Assembly (NCBI GenBank): GCA_050084515.1
Contig: CM114271.1
Location: 44,020,001 to 44,084,000, forward strand
Direction of reading: 5' to 3'
DNA length: 64,000 nt
DNA from: Blasia pusilla
Taxonomy: Eukaryota; Marchantiophyta; Marchantiopsida; Blasiales
A program made the translations under genes and the position numbers. Below the pieces are notes generated by a model. The model was not told the origin of the DNA. It did no database searches and saw only the letters and a list, made by a program, of their open reading frames with translations. Below are positions 11,713-21,301 of the stretch, one piece after another; position 1 is the stretch's first letter, and each line of letters begins with the position of its first letter.

Positions 11713-12617
11713 TTGGAGCAGAGGATTGCTGCCATGACGATGATGCAGCTTAAGGAAGGCACGGAGCTGCGAGCAGCTAGTGTGACTCCAACTTCTACCT
11801 CTTACCCTGACCCGGGTGAGGATCTCGCCAGTATGGGATTCATGTGTAGTGCAGCCCAGGTTGAGGCAGCTGCAGTGGTGACTTGGGGTGCTGCAAGAGG
11901 CACCGAGCCATCGAGAGGTGGAGTTGAGATTGACCCACCAGAGGGGACAGATGGGCGGCAGGCGAGGGTTCCACAGTCGTTCACATTGTCGAAGGCACTA
12001 CACACACCATCGATGGTGCCTCGACGACCAGCGGTGCCTACAGTTCAGGCATCTACGTCGACGTCACGAGGAGTTGGAGTGACAACTCCTATGCCGGCTC
12101 GAGTGGAGTCAGTATCGACTATAGTGTTGGAGGTGGCCACTAGAGTGAGTCAGACTCCGCTATTTTCCGCCATAGAGTTGGCGACGTTGGGAGTTGGACC
12201 AGCTGAGGTGTTTCGGTTGGCCGCCACGTTATGTGAGCGTGGAGAGATGACTGCTTCTTGTTCAGAGGTAGTTGAGGAGGTGGTGGACTTGCCCTCAAAG
12301 AGCGGTCTTTGGGGCGTTCCCACACAGTCATGGCATCTTGGCGGCGGTTGGTAGATATGCCAGCTCGACCGGCCATAGAGCGAGTAGGGGTGACACCTAG
12401 AGTAGTGTTACTGGATAACAGAGCTGGAGTATTTCGCTTGGTTAGTCCGATGGGGATGGTATACCACCCGAAGCGCATCCTACTTGATTCGAGAGCGCAA
12501 CCCTTGATGTTAGGGAAGGCGGCGTGTTTAGCGTTGGGGTTACGGAAGGCCGACATTGAGCCTTGTCCCTTCCGATCTGAGACCTCGATTGGGGCGTATC
12601 ATTCACTCGAGATATGA
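11713..12617 (+). pseudogene. E1 gag-protease linker and aspartic protease
   Basis: Frame 11713-12354 starts with a short helical segment (MEQRIAAMTMMQL) and a linker conserved with E3 and E4 (PQSFTLSKALHTPSM, FRLAATLCERG). Frame 12309-12617 carries the protease-like segment VVLLDNRAGVFRLVS then ILLDSRAQPLMLGKA. In retroviral-type proteases the active site reads D-[ST]-G-A. Here Gly is replaced by Arg, and E3 has the same D-S-R-A. The role would be cleavage of the Gag-Pol polyprotein. The change may disable it or reflect a divergent subfamily. A frameshift near 12340 separates the two frames. Confidence 0.65.
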
Positions 12618-12873
12618 CTCGACAGAGATTGTTGTCGAGTCCAGCCAGAGCATGCGACGGATAGTGCTATGGTGCGCGACACGTGCGATTACGACACCAC
12701 CGAGTAAATGCGATGTGTTGGTGGGGAGTATAGTGTTATATCCCCTAGGATTCATCCTTGACTTCTGGGAGGAGACCGTTGCTTATCGGCCAGGATGGCG
12801 GTCAGGTGACGGCCGGATGAGTCAGTTACCCGTGCAGTTTGCGGGACGAAGTGGTTGATCACGAGGCGAGTCT

Positions 12874-14410
12874 GTGACCACGTTGGCAGCTTTCACACGT
12901 AGTGTTAGCTGGCCAGGAGAGTTGTTGGAGGGGAACGCACATGCGGAGGATGTCCTAGGAGTGGATAGTCCCACGGAGAGACAGGCCATGGCGGGTGTCT
13001 CTTCCCATGTTGGCGAGGCCTCTTCACCATTATGGGGTACGACTTGGGAGCTACAGAGGAGTGTCGATGACCTCGTGAGGCAGGCGTGGAGTCATGTTTT
13101 TATCCCAGAGCAGCGAGAGTCACGTGGCAATCGGGCTCTTGGAGTGGAGACGATGACCCCACTAGATACCACACCTGTTGTGTGGCAGTGCCCAGAGGAG
13201 GGTGTTAGGGTGTTAAATCTCTTCGGAGGGATTAGCACCGGATTGGCGGCACTATTGCAGGCGGGCATACGGGTGCATCAGTACCTTTATGTGGAGAGAG
13301 ATGAGACCGCGCGGCGAGTATCATTACGTCACGTGGCGAGATTGATCCAGAGGTATACTGAGTTTTTGTCGGTATCTGCAGTACGGGGATACCAGCATAT
13401 GCTACCCGCCGACATCTCTTTAGTGGGGGCGCAGGATCTGGATAGAGTTGGCACCATTCATTTGGTGATTGCTGGATGGCCATGTCAGGGTCATTCATCA
13501 GCTGGCCGAGGATTTGGATTGCAAGATCCGAGGTCAGGAATGTTTTGGGAGATGCTGCGAGTATTACGACACTTGCAAGAGAGTCAGATATGTTCTCCAG
13601 CGTACATTTTGGAGAACGTGCCGTTGTTAGGAGACACTCGTGCACATGTGATGACGAGTGTACATCATGTGAGGTCCTGGTTGGGACCTGCTGTGTTGTT
13701 AGATGCAGCGAGAGTTGGGGTCACGTGCCCATCGTCCACGACTGTGGTGGGCGAACCTGATACCATCAGAGGTACTGAGTCGAGCATACGGTGGAGTCCA
13801 GAGAGCACCACATCTCACAGTGGATGCTATTTTGGGCTCAGGGCGTCGATCTCAGGTGGTGACACGGGATGATAGACCATCGTTGGCCATGGCCAATAGG
13901 GTGGGGGAGTTGAGGGCAGCCTTACCTATGTTGGTGAGCTTCCCAGCATCCCATGCCTTTCGTCAGGGAGGGCCATGCATGATTTGGGATGAGGTGACCG
14001 GAGCATTGGAGGAGCCTATAGCAGATGAGCACGAGCGCGCCATGGGGTTCACTACCGGTACTACGGTGGTGCGAGGGATGATTGAGGCATCACGGAGACA
14101 GGTGTTGGGGCAAGCGATGGACCTCAACTGTCTCACATGGATAGTACTAGGTATGGCTGAGCAGAGACGGATGCGAGTGTCATCCATGCCGTCACGTCCA
14201 CGAGTTGGACCACTGCCTACAGGGTCTGTACATGCATTGGTTGGGGGCGAGATGAGGAGAGATAGGCACCCATGGACTTCCTGGGACGTCGTACCAGCAG
14301 AGAGTGCAAAGGCGGCTAGAGTAGCACATGTTCATTTTTCGGATGTGGAGCATGGTGTAGGAGGTCAGAGTGGAGTGGCTGTTGTGGAGGTGGCTAGGGT
14401 TGCTACATAG
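12874..14410 (+). pseudogene. E1 cytosine-5 DNA methyltransferase domain, one frameshift
   Basis: Frame 12874-13872, continued by a second frame 13703-14410. Motif I is LNLFGGISTG (residues 114-123, SAM binding). Motif IV is AGWPCQG with catalytic Cys204 (codon 13483-13485). Motif VI is LENV (near 13612). After a frameshift near 13715, motif VIII reads SRAHRPRLWWANL, then come N-R-V and the Dnmt3/DRM-like tail (ERAMGFTTGTTV, RRQVLGQAMDLN). The motifs run in canonical linear order as in Dnmt3, not permuted as in plant DRM. The enzyme would transfer a methyl group from S-adenosylmethionine to cytosine C5. It sits between protease and RT. E3 carries a paralogous copy. Confidence 0.85.
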
Positions 14411-14449
14411 CAATCAAAGCCGGAGGATGCGTCCTCTCCGAGTGAGGTC

Positions 14450-15480
14450 ACGATGGAGACTTGGGAGCCTGTGATAGGTCTCAAGTTGATAGGAGGAGAG
14501 CGACGGCGAGTTCATAGGTTTTTGAGAGGGCATGTCAGTTGTTTTGCCTCCAGTATGAGAGACTTGGGTACGCTGAAGGGTCCCGGGATACGGATTGAGT
14601 TGGCTAGTGATACGCCGATCTTTCGTCGACCCTATAGGTATTCTGATATGAAGTGAGCCTTGATTCAGAGCGGCAGGGAGAGGACTTGTTGGAGGCAAGA
14701 CTTGTGGAGTTATCACATGGGGAGTATGCATCCGCCACGCAAAGTGATGCGGCGAAGAAGGATATGTATGGAAATTGGACGGATAGGCGGATGTGTGGAG
14801 ATTACCGTCCTATCAACCGCAGCAGACGAGGTCGATTGGTACGCCATGCCTACTCCCGAGGAGATCTTTGATACGGTAGGGCATGCAAAGATCTTCAGAT
14901 ACTTTAGATCTCCGTGTTGGCTATCATCGCCTTCCTATCAAAGGTTGGAGGACAGGAGAAGACAACATTCTAGGGATAGATCGGTTCGGGAGAGATTGCT
15001 TGTATCGGTGGCGGTTCTTACCATTTGGATTGAAGAACGCGCTGCATGGAGTTTCGAGAGAGTGATGCATAGGATTCTGGCTGGCTTGGATTTTGTACGA
15101 TGTTACATAGATGATATTCTTATCTTGATTCCACGGTTGAGGAGCATGAGCGACACTTGGAGGAGGTGTTTGGCGATTGCGTTACATGGACTGAAGTTAC
15201 ATCCGGCAAGTGCAGATTCTTTCAAGAGCAGATTGAGTACTTGGGACACACCATATACCCGAGTGGGTTAGGCGTTCAGACGAAGGTAGAGGCTATTCTT
15301 GCAGATTCCACGCCCTCTGAGATGTGAGTCGAGTCAGAGCATTTCTTGGACTCGAGAACTTCTATCGACGATATGTCAAGGGTTTTAGTGCGATCGCAAA
15401 GTCTTTGACCTTGTTGACAAGACTTGATCAGGTTTGGTTGTAGGGAGATGATCAAGAGCGAGCATTTCAGGAGCTCAAGG
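14450..15480 (+). pseudogene. E1 reverse transcriptase, multiply broken
   Basis: Similarity to the intact E3 RT runs through several frames: TWEPVIGLKLIGGERRR at the start, IFRRPYRYSDMK then a TGA (14654-14656), YAMPTPEEIFDTVGHAKIF near 14850, and CYIDDILI with the catalytic YIDD near 15100. Small deletions around 14900-14930 and 15290-15330 and a TAG near 15440 inactivate it. It belongs to the Ty3/gypsy RVT_1 family, which copies element RNA into DNA. Confidence 0.8.
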
Positions 15481-15485
15481 ATAGG

Positions 15486-16163
15486 TTGACGTCCTCACCC
15501 ATTTTACAGAGACCGGTTAGGGGTCGCCCATTCCAGTTACATACGGATTGGAGCATGTTGGGTCTAGGAGCAGTGCTTACTCAGAGGGATGACGAGGAGA
15601 GGGAGTTCGTTGTGGCTTACGCGAGCCGATCGAACAACATTGCAGAGGCAAAGTACAGCTCCTACGAGGGAGAGTGCTTGGCTGCAGTGTGGGCCGTGGC
15701 ACATTTTAGGTGCTATTTATTCGGAAACCCTTTCACACTTATCACTGATCATCAGCCGTTGATGTGGTTGATGGAGTCCGACAAGCTTACGGGAAAGCTT
15801 GCCAGGTGGGCTCTATTACTACAGGAGTATGAGTTTGAGGTGGTTCATAGGCGAGGTCGGCTGAACCAGGATGCGGATGGGTTGAGTCGTAACCCATGTC
15901 CGAGTCAGAGAGACGTCAAAGGAGCTCTATGGCACGGAGAGAGTGATGAGGAGATGGTGCCCGGTTGGCATGCATCTGCCTATCTTTGTTGGTTGACTAT
16001 GGTAGGTCAGCCACAGGTGATGACTCTAGTGGTGGGGTTGGATGATGAGTCTTTGGATCCGGAGGTTAGTGAGGAGGCGGATGGTGTGGTCGTGATATCC
16101 ATGACGACGTGGAGGTTGTGGAGTTCTTGCAAGACCTTTGGCGTCATTAAGAAAGTACAGTGA
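15486..16163 (+). CDS. E1 RNase H segment
   Basis: A clean 225-residue frame. Acidic residues expected for RNase H are visible: HTDWSMLGLGAVLTQ (Asp), YEGECLAAVWAV (Glu), ITDHQPLMWL (Asp) and NQDADGLSR (Asp). This domain degrades the RNA strand of the RNA-DNA hybrid after RT. It is fused to RT in the family polyprotein, so the start at 15486 is just the first ATG after the upstream disruption. The C-terminal part continues into a family-specific linker towards integrase. Confidence 0.8.
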   Translation: MTSSPILQRPVRGRPFQLHTDWSMLGLGAVLTQRDDEEREFVVAYASRSNNIAEAKYSSYEGECLAAVWAVAHFRCYLFGNPFTLITDHQPLMWLMESDKLTGKLARWALLLQEYEFEVVHRRGRLNQDADGLSRNPCPSQRDVKGALWHGESDEEMVPGWHASAYLCWLTMVGQPQVMTLVVGLDDESLDPEVSEEADGVVVISMTTWRLWSSCKTFGVIKKVQ

Positions 16164-16165
16164 GT

Positions 16166-17214
16166 GCTAGGGAGCGCGATCAGATCCTACAGAGAGCCAA
16201 GAGGTTCAGGTGGGAGGGGACTCACATTTTGCGGGTATGGGGAGATGGTAGGATACGAGTTGTACCTTATCCTTCCCAACGAGCACGTGTAGTGCGACAT
16301 GCCCATGAGGAGTTGGGACATTTCGGAGTAAAGCGTTGACTTACTCCAGGTTCAATATTGGTGGCGCGGCATGCATACTTTGGGTACAACAGATTTGTGG
16401 CGGATGTATGGTATGTGACATAGTGCGAGCATCCTTCAATGCTCCCACTCATGATTACATCCTTTGCCGATTATGGGTTTAGGTTATCGGTGGAGTTTAG
16501 ACTTTGCGGGACCTTTGCAATTGTGTGAGGCGTCATCATAGGTACGTGTTGGTCATGGTGGAGCATTTCTCCAAGTGGATAGAGTTGGTGGCACTACCAG
16601 ACAAGGCGAGCAAGGGAACAGCTTATGCGTTTCTAGATCGTATGCTTAGTCACCTTGGTGCACCGGCGGAGGTGTTGACTGACCAGGCTACCGAGTTCAG
16701 GGGAGAGTTTCAGGCCTTGTGTGATCAGGCGCTCATAGATCACCGCACCACGTCCAGAGATCATCCTGAGGCGGATGGGTTGGCGGAGAGAGTGGTACAG
16801 ACGGTGAAGAGAGGATTGCGCAAGTATGGCTTGCAGCGGGGATAGTTGAGGGAGTGGGACCTACAGTTGCCATGGTTGGCTATGGATTATCGCTTTAGTC
16901 GGCAGGCATCCTTGGTGTCATTTTCACCGTACTTTTTGCTCTTTGGGAGAGAGCCAAATTTACCTGCAGTGACTCGACGTGACATGGCGGAGGTGTTAGA
17001 TCTTGATGATCCAAATGTGTGGGTACAAGCATGTTCTCAGAGGGCAGAAGTTTTTCATAGAGTTATGCCTATGGCCTTTGAGAACTTAGCTATTGCCCAA
17101 CATAGAGATACATTGAGGTACGCGACCATTCGTGGAGGAGGTTATCATCCAGAATTAGGAGGTTTCATCATGGCGATTACGTGTATTTACAACAGGCAGC
17201 ACCCACGACGCTAG
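16166..17214 (+). pseudogene. E1 DDE integrase
   Basis: The zinc-binding N-terminal region (HAHEELGHFGVK, near 16300) is frameshifted. The catalytic core is open at 16504-16845: YVLVMVEHFSKWIELVALP, VLTDQATEF (second Asp) and PEADGLAERVVQTVK (Glu). The N-terminal Asp lies just upstream near 16500 (SLDFAG). An in-frame TAG at 16843-16845 precedes the post-core part (LPWLAMDYRFSRQ, FSPYFLLFGREPNLP). A frameshift near 17150 leads into the C-terminal tail. The enzyme would insert element DNA and cause the 4-5 bp target duplication. Confidence 0.8.
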
Positions 17215-17537
17215 ATGTCACTGCAGGGCGCACGATCCTACGTGTGCGCGAGGTATTACCGACCGGAGTCCTCATATTGGAGGGATGGGATGGTATGGTT
17301 TGGAAGGATCATGTGCGCAATTGTGCACCATGTCATCTTCCGAACGTAGATGGGACGGTGGATCCGAGCTTGGCAGTGGTACGTGCATGCTTGAGGTGTA
17401 TGTTGTGCGGATCTGCGAGGGGTGCAGCCACCATGTTGGTATGTGATGGTTGTTCTCGAGGGTGGCATATGTCATGTCTGACCCCCCCTCTTGATGTGGT
17501 TCCCACGGGACAATGGATGTGTCCGAGATGTGTATAG
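17181..17537 (+). CDS. E1 integrase tail with C-terminal PHD finger
   Basis: This frame holds an integrase tail (ILRVREVLPTGVLILEG, WKDHVRNCAPCHLPN) followed by a complete C4HC3 PHD finger: CMLC, CDGC, WHMSC and WMCPRC, ending directly before TAG. PHD fingers usually read the methylation state of histone H3 tails in the nucleus. At the end of an integrase this could steer insertion to particular chromatin, as chromodomains do in chromoviruses. The same module is seen in E3, X, E2 and E5. Histone binding is inference. Confidence 0.85.
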   Translation: MYLQQAAPTTLDVTAGRTILRVREVLPTGVLILEGWDGMVWKDHVRNCAPCHLPNVDGTVDPSLAVVRACLRCMLCGSARGAATMLVCDGCSRGWHMSCLTPPLDVVPTGQWMCPRCV

Positions 17538-17600
17538 GGTAGTAGGTCATGTCAGAGAGATGTGATATTTTCTATCTGGAGTTAGGGGGATCCAACTTCC

Positions 17601-18368
17601 AGCTAGGGGGGCGATTGTGTGATCTCCATGTATATGTATGAGTTGATTTTTGTATATGTGTGGATCGACCCGTGTGTGGGGAAGATCGATGTTGTGTGGT
17701 GTAGATGTGACGAGCGATGTATGTTGTGTAGCGATATGTATCGCACGGCAATTTATCACATCGAGTAGCCGATAGGCCGAGATCTATCGTGGATAGGGCG
17801 TAGGAGCCAGCGGACTATCTTGAGTGTAACTTTGTTCCACGGTGTCGAATGAGGTTGAGGATAGGTCCATTGTGTTAGGAACGTTGTTCTTGACAACTTT
17901 TATGTTGAGGTCTTTTACAATCAGGTGACTTTTTGACCAGGTCACCCGCCCTTGGTAACCTGTGCGCAGGTTACCAAGGGAAGGGCTATTTTTAGGGGAA
18001 GAGCCTTTTGGCTCTTCCCAACCCTATATAAGAGAGGAAGATGGCTTTCCTAAGCCATCTTTCTCATGTTGGGCCGTTGGAGCACCTCCCTTGTATGTGT
18101 GTGAGCTAGGACTAGGGTGCTAGCGTTTGGATTCCTTGATAGCACAGGGTGGGACGAGGCTCGATATGCCGATGTAGATTGAGGAGTGGAGTTTTAGGCC
18201 GGGTGTGCGTTTTTACTACTCTTTATTTTTGTTGTGTGATCTCCATGTATATGTATGAGTTGATTTTTGTACATGTGTGGATCGACCGGTGTGTGGGGAA
18301 GATCGGTGTTGTGTGGTGTAGATGTGACGAGCGATGTATGTTGTGTAGCGATATGTATGCGCACGACA
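17601..18368 (+). repeat. E1 3' terminus: polypurine tract, B1, A2, B2
   Basis: Polypurine tract AGCTAGGGGGG at 17601-17611. B1 runs 17615-17750, A2 17754-18230 (starting TATCACATCGAG) and B2 18232-18368. B1 and B2 are ~135 bp and differ at only a handful of sites. Both start TTGTGTGATCTCC and end with the family right terminus, GCGCACGACA in B2. A2 repeats the stem-loop set and the TATA box (18025-18032). A conventional element would have a single LTR here. B-A-B is repeated in X, E2 and E5. Confidence 0.85.
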
Positions 18369-18372
18369 AAAG

Positions 18373-19600
18373 AGAAAATAAATAAAAGATGGATTATAAA
18401 AGTAAAGTAGTGGGATTGCTGCTTTAATAAAAGAAAAACAAAAGTAGTCTTGGTTGGTGGCTAGGATAGTTTGGGTAGTTTGGAAGATATCAAGTGAGTT
18501 AAGGAGGATATTTTTGAAGAGATAAGAGGTAATCTACTTGTGTCAAAATATGATTGACAAAGCCTTGAGAGGAAGCAATGTGGCACAAGATAAGATAAGC
18601 CCTATTTCATACTCTTGTGGATCTCTTGTGAGTATATAAAGACGAGGGACCTTCAAGGGTTCATCACCTTCTACTTCACATCTTGAATTTCTTGCATCAC
18701 TCTTGAGTGGATGGCTTTGGAATTGCTTGATTTTCCAATGAGAGTGGATTATCCTTCTTGGGAGAGTAACTTGGCCATGGTCTATTATTTGAGAGGTTTC
18801 TAGAGTGTGGTATGTGTGGAGATGAGAGACTAGTCACCTTAGAAAAGTTTAGTCATACTAAAGATAATGAATTTTTTGGCTTGATATTTTGCCAATGAGA
18901 GTGGATTATCCCTCTTGGGAGAATTGTTCCGCCAAAATCCAATCTTGAGGAGAGTAGAGAATGTCCGTCAAGTATGGATAGGGATAGACCACGAGTTGTG
19001 CCCTATTTTCCTTTCCTTAACTCGTACCACGTGAAGGTTCTCTTTGTAGATAGGTGTTGGTTTACTCGCTATCTATTTTATCATTTTCGGGAGGTTTTCA
19101 TGAACTAGGTAATGCAATCTCCAACTTCCGTGATTCTTCCTATTGTCAGGTATGGGAGGCCATAGGATTGTATGTTGTATGTTTTTATATAAAAATCCAT
19201 GGATCTTAATAGACCTACTCAAGTAAGGTTTAATACAGTTGTGCAATTTTCCTTGTGTACAAACGTAAAGTACTTTATAGAGACTTCATAGTTAAGAATT
19301 TCGGGGTTCGATGTTATGAAGAAGTGATCGCCTCGGCACTATCATTCGTGATTGCTGTCGTGAGAGAATGGAGGGTTTATATAATAATTTTGTACTGAAA
19401 AAGGAGAACTACTTATAGAGTTTGGCTTGCATTATCCACGCCTATTGCAGCTAGGAGGTCCGCCCTTACTCTTGGAAAAGCTCTCGACACGACAAATGGT
19501 GCTTTTGCTGAGAGCTCTTTGAGGTGGTTGATTTTGTTTACAAGTTGGAGTCTTATCGAGTTGACTACTTTTGGTAGTACTTCATCAATGGGAAGTAAGG
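18373..19600. other. unassigned, possible LTR-like sequence of another element
   Basis: There is a TATA-like TATATAAAGACGAGG at 18636 and a ~33-bp direct repeat (CCAATGAGAGTGGATTATCC) at 18736-18768 and 18891-18923. No coding region is seen. It precedes a gag-like remnant, so it may be that element's 5' region, but I found no second LTR copy. Confidence 0.35.
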
Positions 19601-19699
19601 GAGCTGAGCATCCTCTCCGAGCTTTGACAACATTGTTGAGCCAGCAAGGCGGAGTTCATATAGGAGAGCAAAGATCAAGAAGGGCTCTCTAAGCAATTG

Positions 19700-19990
19700 T
19701 AAAGAAGTTGGGGAGATTTTATGGGAGGAACATCACCAAGTATGTTAGAGAGTACATCTGTGAGATGGAGGTAAACCGTGTACTCGAAGGTGATATGGTG
19801 TCAAGTTTGGAGTTAGCTGTAATACCAGAGATTTGTAGTCAAGTAAAAAAGTTGAGAGCATTCCAAACTCATGGGAGGAGTATGAGTAGTTGCAGAAAGG
19901 ACAATTCTTCGATGGTGATGTGGATCGGGTGATTGAGGGGAAAAATATATATAAATCAACATTGGTGACCCAACTTGTTGGAAATCCTAT
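19700..19990 (+). pseudogene. gag-like retroelement fragment
   Basis: The open frame 19708-19932 reads RFYGRNITKYVREYICEM, then a helical segment ending CSQVKKLRAF. After a frameshift the sequence gives WEEYE and DGDVDRVIEG. This layout (short hydrophobic start, T-K-Y, W-E-E, D-x-D-R-V) looks like the gag of a plant retroelement unrelated to family E. No protease or RT follows. I am judging by pattern only. Confidence 0.4.
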
Positions 19991-20015
19991 GCTTTAAAAA
20001 GATAGACTATTAAGA

Positions 20016-20470
20016 GTGAGAAGTTCATTGACATCTAGTATTCCTAAAGTTCGTTTACGACCTTCATATACACCAATTGCGTCATGTACATTAGATATTG
20101 GTAGTACATGTGCTATGTTGTTCAAAGAGGAAGCTTTGCAATCTTCTACCTCGAGGGCTACATCATCTAGACAGAGAGGAAAAAAACTCAAGGAGTCCCT
20201 ACAAATTGCATGGAAAGAGGATATACTTACAAAGCTTGGATAGGTAAAGTTCAGAAGTTGAGGAGAAAAATAGGAAAATATTATAGAAAAATAAGACATG
20301 AAGTATCATTACATGATAGGGGTAGATCTGAACATGTTGGAGAATCCATAACAGAAAACGATGGGATAGAGTGTAAGTTCAATTGGTTCACTCCTGTGAA
20401 TCAATTAGATCCTCATGATAGAAAAGTTGTAGATGCATTCTTAAAAGACAAGAGAACCTTGAGTCTTTAA
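20016..20470 (+). other. two short overlapping ORFs, unrecognised
   Basis: Frames 20016-20243 (Ser/Arg-rich) and 20210-20470 (Lys/Arg-rich, RKIGKYYRKIRHEVSLHDRG, then VNQLDPHDRKVVDAFLKD). I recognise no family. They directly follow the gag-like remnant and may be a decayed downstream part of it. The sequence becomes AT-rich and non-coding from 20471 to about 20787. Confidence 0.25.
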
Positions 20471-20787
20471 AATATTTATGACAAAGTATTTACATCAAGC
20501 TTGATGTATATTTCATTGAAATATATTTGTATGATGTCTAAGTGTATTGTATATTCTATTTTTCATTAACATCCAATTGAATCATTGAACTATGCTACTT
20601 TGGTATAAATTGTATATGCATGCAAAAGAGGCCATAGGTTTTTCGAAGATTTTTATAATAGTGAAAGGATTATTAAAATCCATAATTGAAGAAATTATAA
20701 TAGTGATGCCTCAATTAAAAATTGCAAAAAAAAACTAAAGAGGGTCTGATTAATTAAACAAAAATAATAGCGAAGGGTCACTTTAAA

Positions 20788-21233
20788 GGCCTGCCATCGC
20801 ACATGATGTATTAGACCATCTAGGTGACATCCCCGAGCCTCCAGCTCTGCGTGCAACATGGGACAATGTCATAGATCCAAGCGCTTCGAACTATGCCTCT
20901 ATGATGTTGGCACCAACATCTCTTAATCCGAGCATACAAGTGCAAGATCTTCCGGATTCGATGAAGGAAATAGCAGTAAGTGAAGGAGGGGCTCTCATGC
21001 CAAACAAGTGGCCCAAATGCATGATCTGCTTCAACCCCATTGTTGGAAAAGATTGCTACGTGACAGGCACATGTAAAGCTTGTTATTGGCATCCATATTG
21101 TCTTCAAAAGGCCATGCTACTATCTCACAAGTGTCCAACTTGTAGGCAAGCTTGGTTAGGAAGACTCTATCACCTTTTTGGCATATCTTTCTTTGCTCGT
21201 GGTGGCAATGCACCACCCACATATCGCAAGTGA
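20788..21233 (+). CDS. RING-like zinc-finger ORF
   Basis: The frame is open from 20788, with the first ATG at 20901. It carries DIPEPPALRATWDNVIDPS and later a cysteine-rich stretch: CMIC, GTCKACYWHPYC, HKCPTCRQAW. The arrangement C-x2-C ... C ... H-x2-C ... C-x2-C resembles a RING domain of E3 ubiquitin ligases, but the sixth ligand expected after HPYC is Lys, so zinc binding may be incomplete. The open part upstream of the ATG, preceded by TAAAG, could be an exon edge. It could be a host gene exon, a captured fragment or a transposon-encoded protein. Confidence 0.4.
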
Positions 21234-21301
21234 ACCCAAGAGCAAGAAAATTTCACTTTCAGTTTGGGACATCGTAGCCCCGATCGAACTATAACCCCGA
21301 A

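Larger units (their letters stand above)
8592..18372 (+). mobile_element. E1: near-complete Ty3/gypsy-like element with DNA methyltransferase and PHD finger
   Basis: The element spans 8597-18368. The left end is TGTCACATCTGAG and the right end is ATGCGCACGACA, giving TG...CA termini. AAAAG lies just left (8592-8596), and AAAAG overlaps the right end by one base (18368-18372), consistent with a 4-5 bp target duplication. Order: A1, leader, gag, protease, cytosine-5 methyltransferase, RT, RNase H, integrase, PHD, polypurine tract, B1, A2, B2. The A copies remain very similar, so insertion is not ancient. Several frameshifts and stops make it non-autonomous. Total length is about 9.77 kb. Confidence 0.85.

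Noticed and set aside
12874-14187. Bacterial restriction-modification methyltransferase from contamination
   Set aside because: The domain is continuous with gypsy gag and RT in two copies, has Dnmt3-like C-terminal motifs, and no restriction enzyme or bacterial gene layout is present.
17601-18368. Classifying family E as DIRS/PAT because of the split repeats
   Set aside because: No tyrosine recombinase was seen. The integrase has D-D-35-E and zinc-binding HHCC, and RT and RNase H are Ty3-like.
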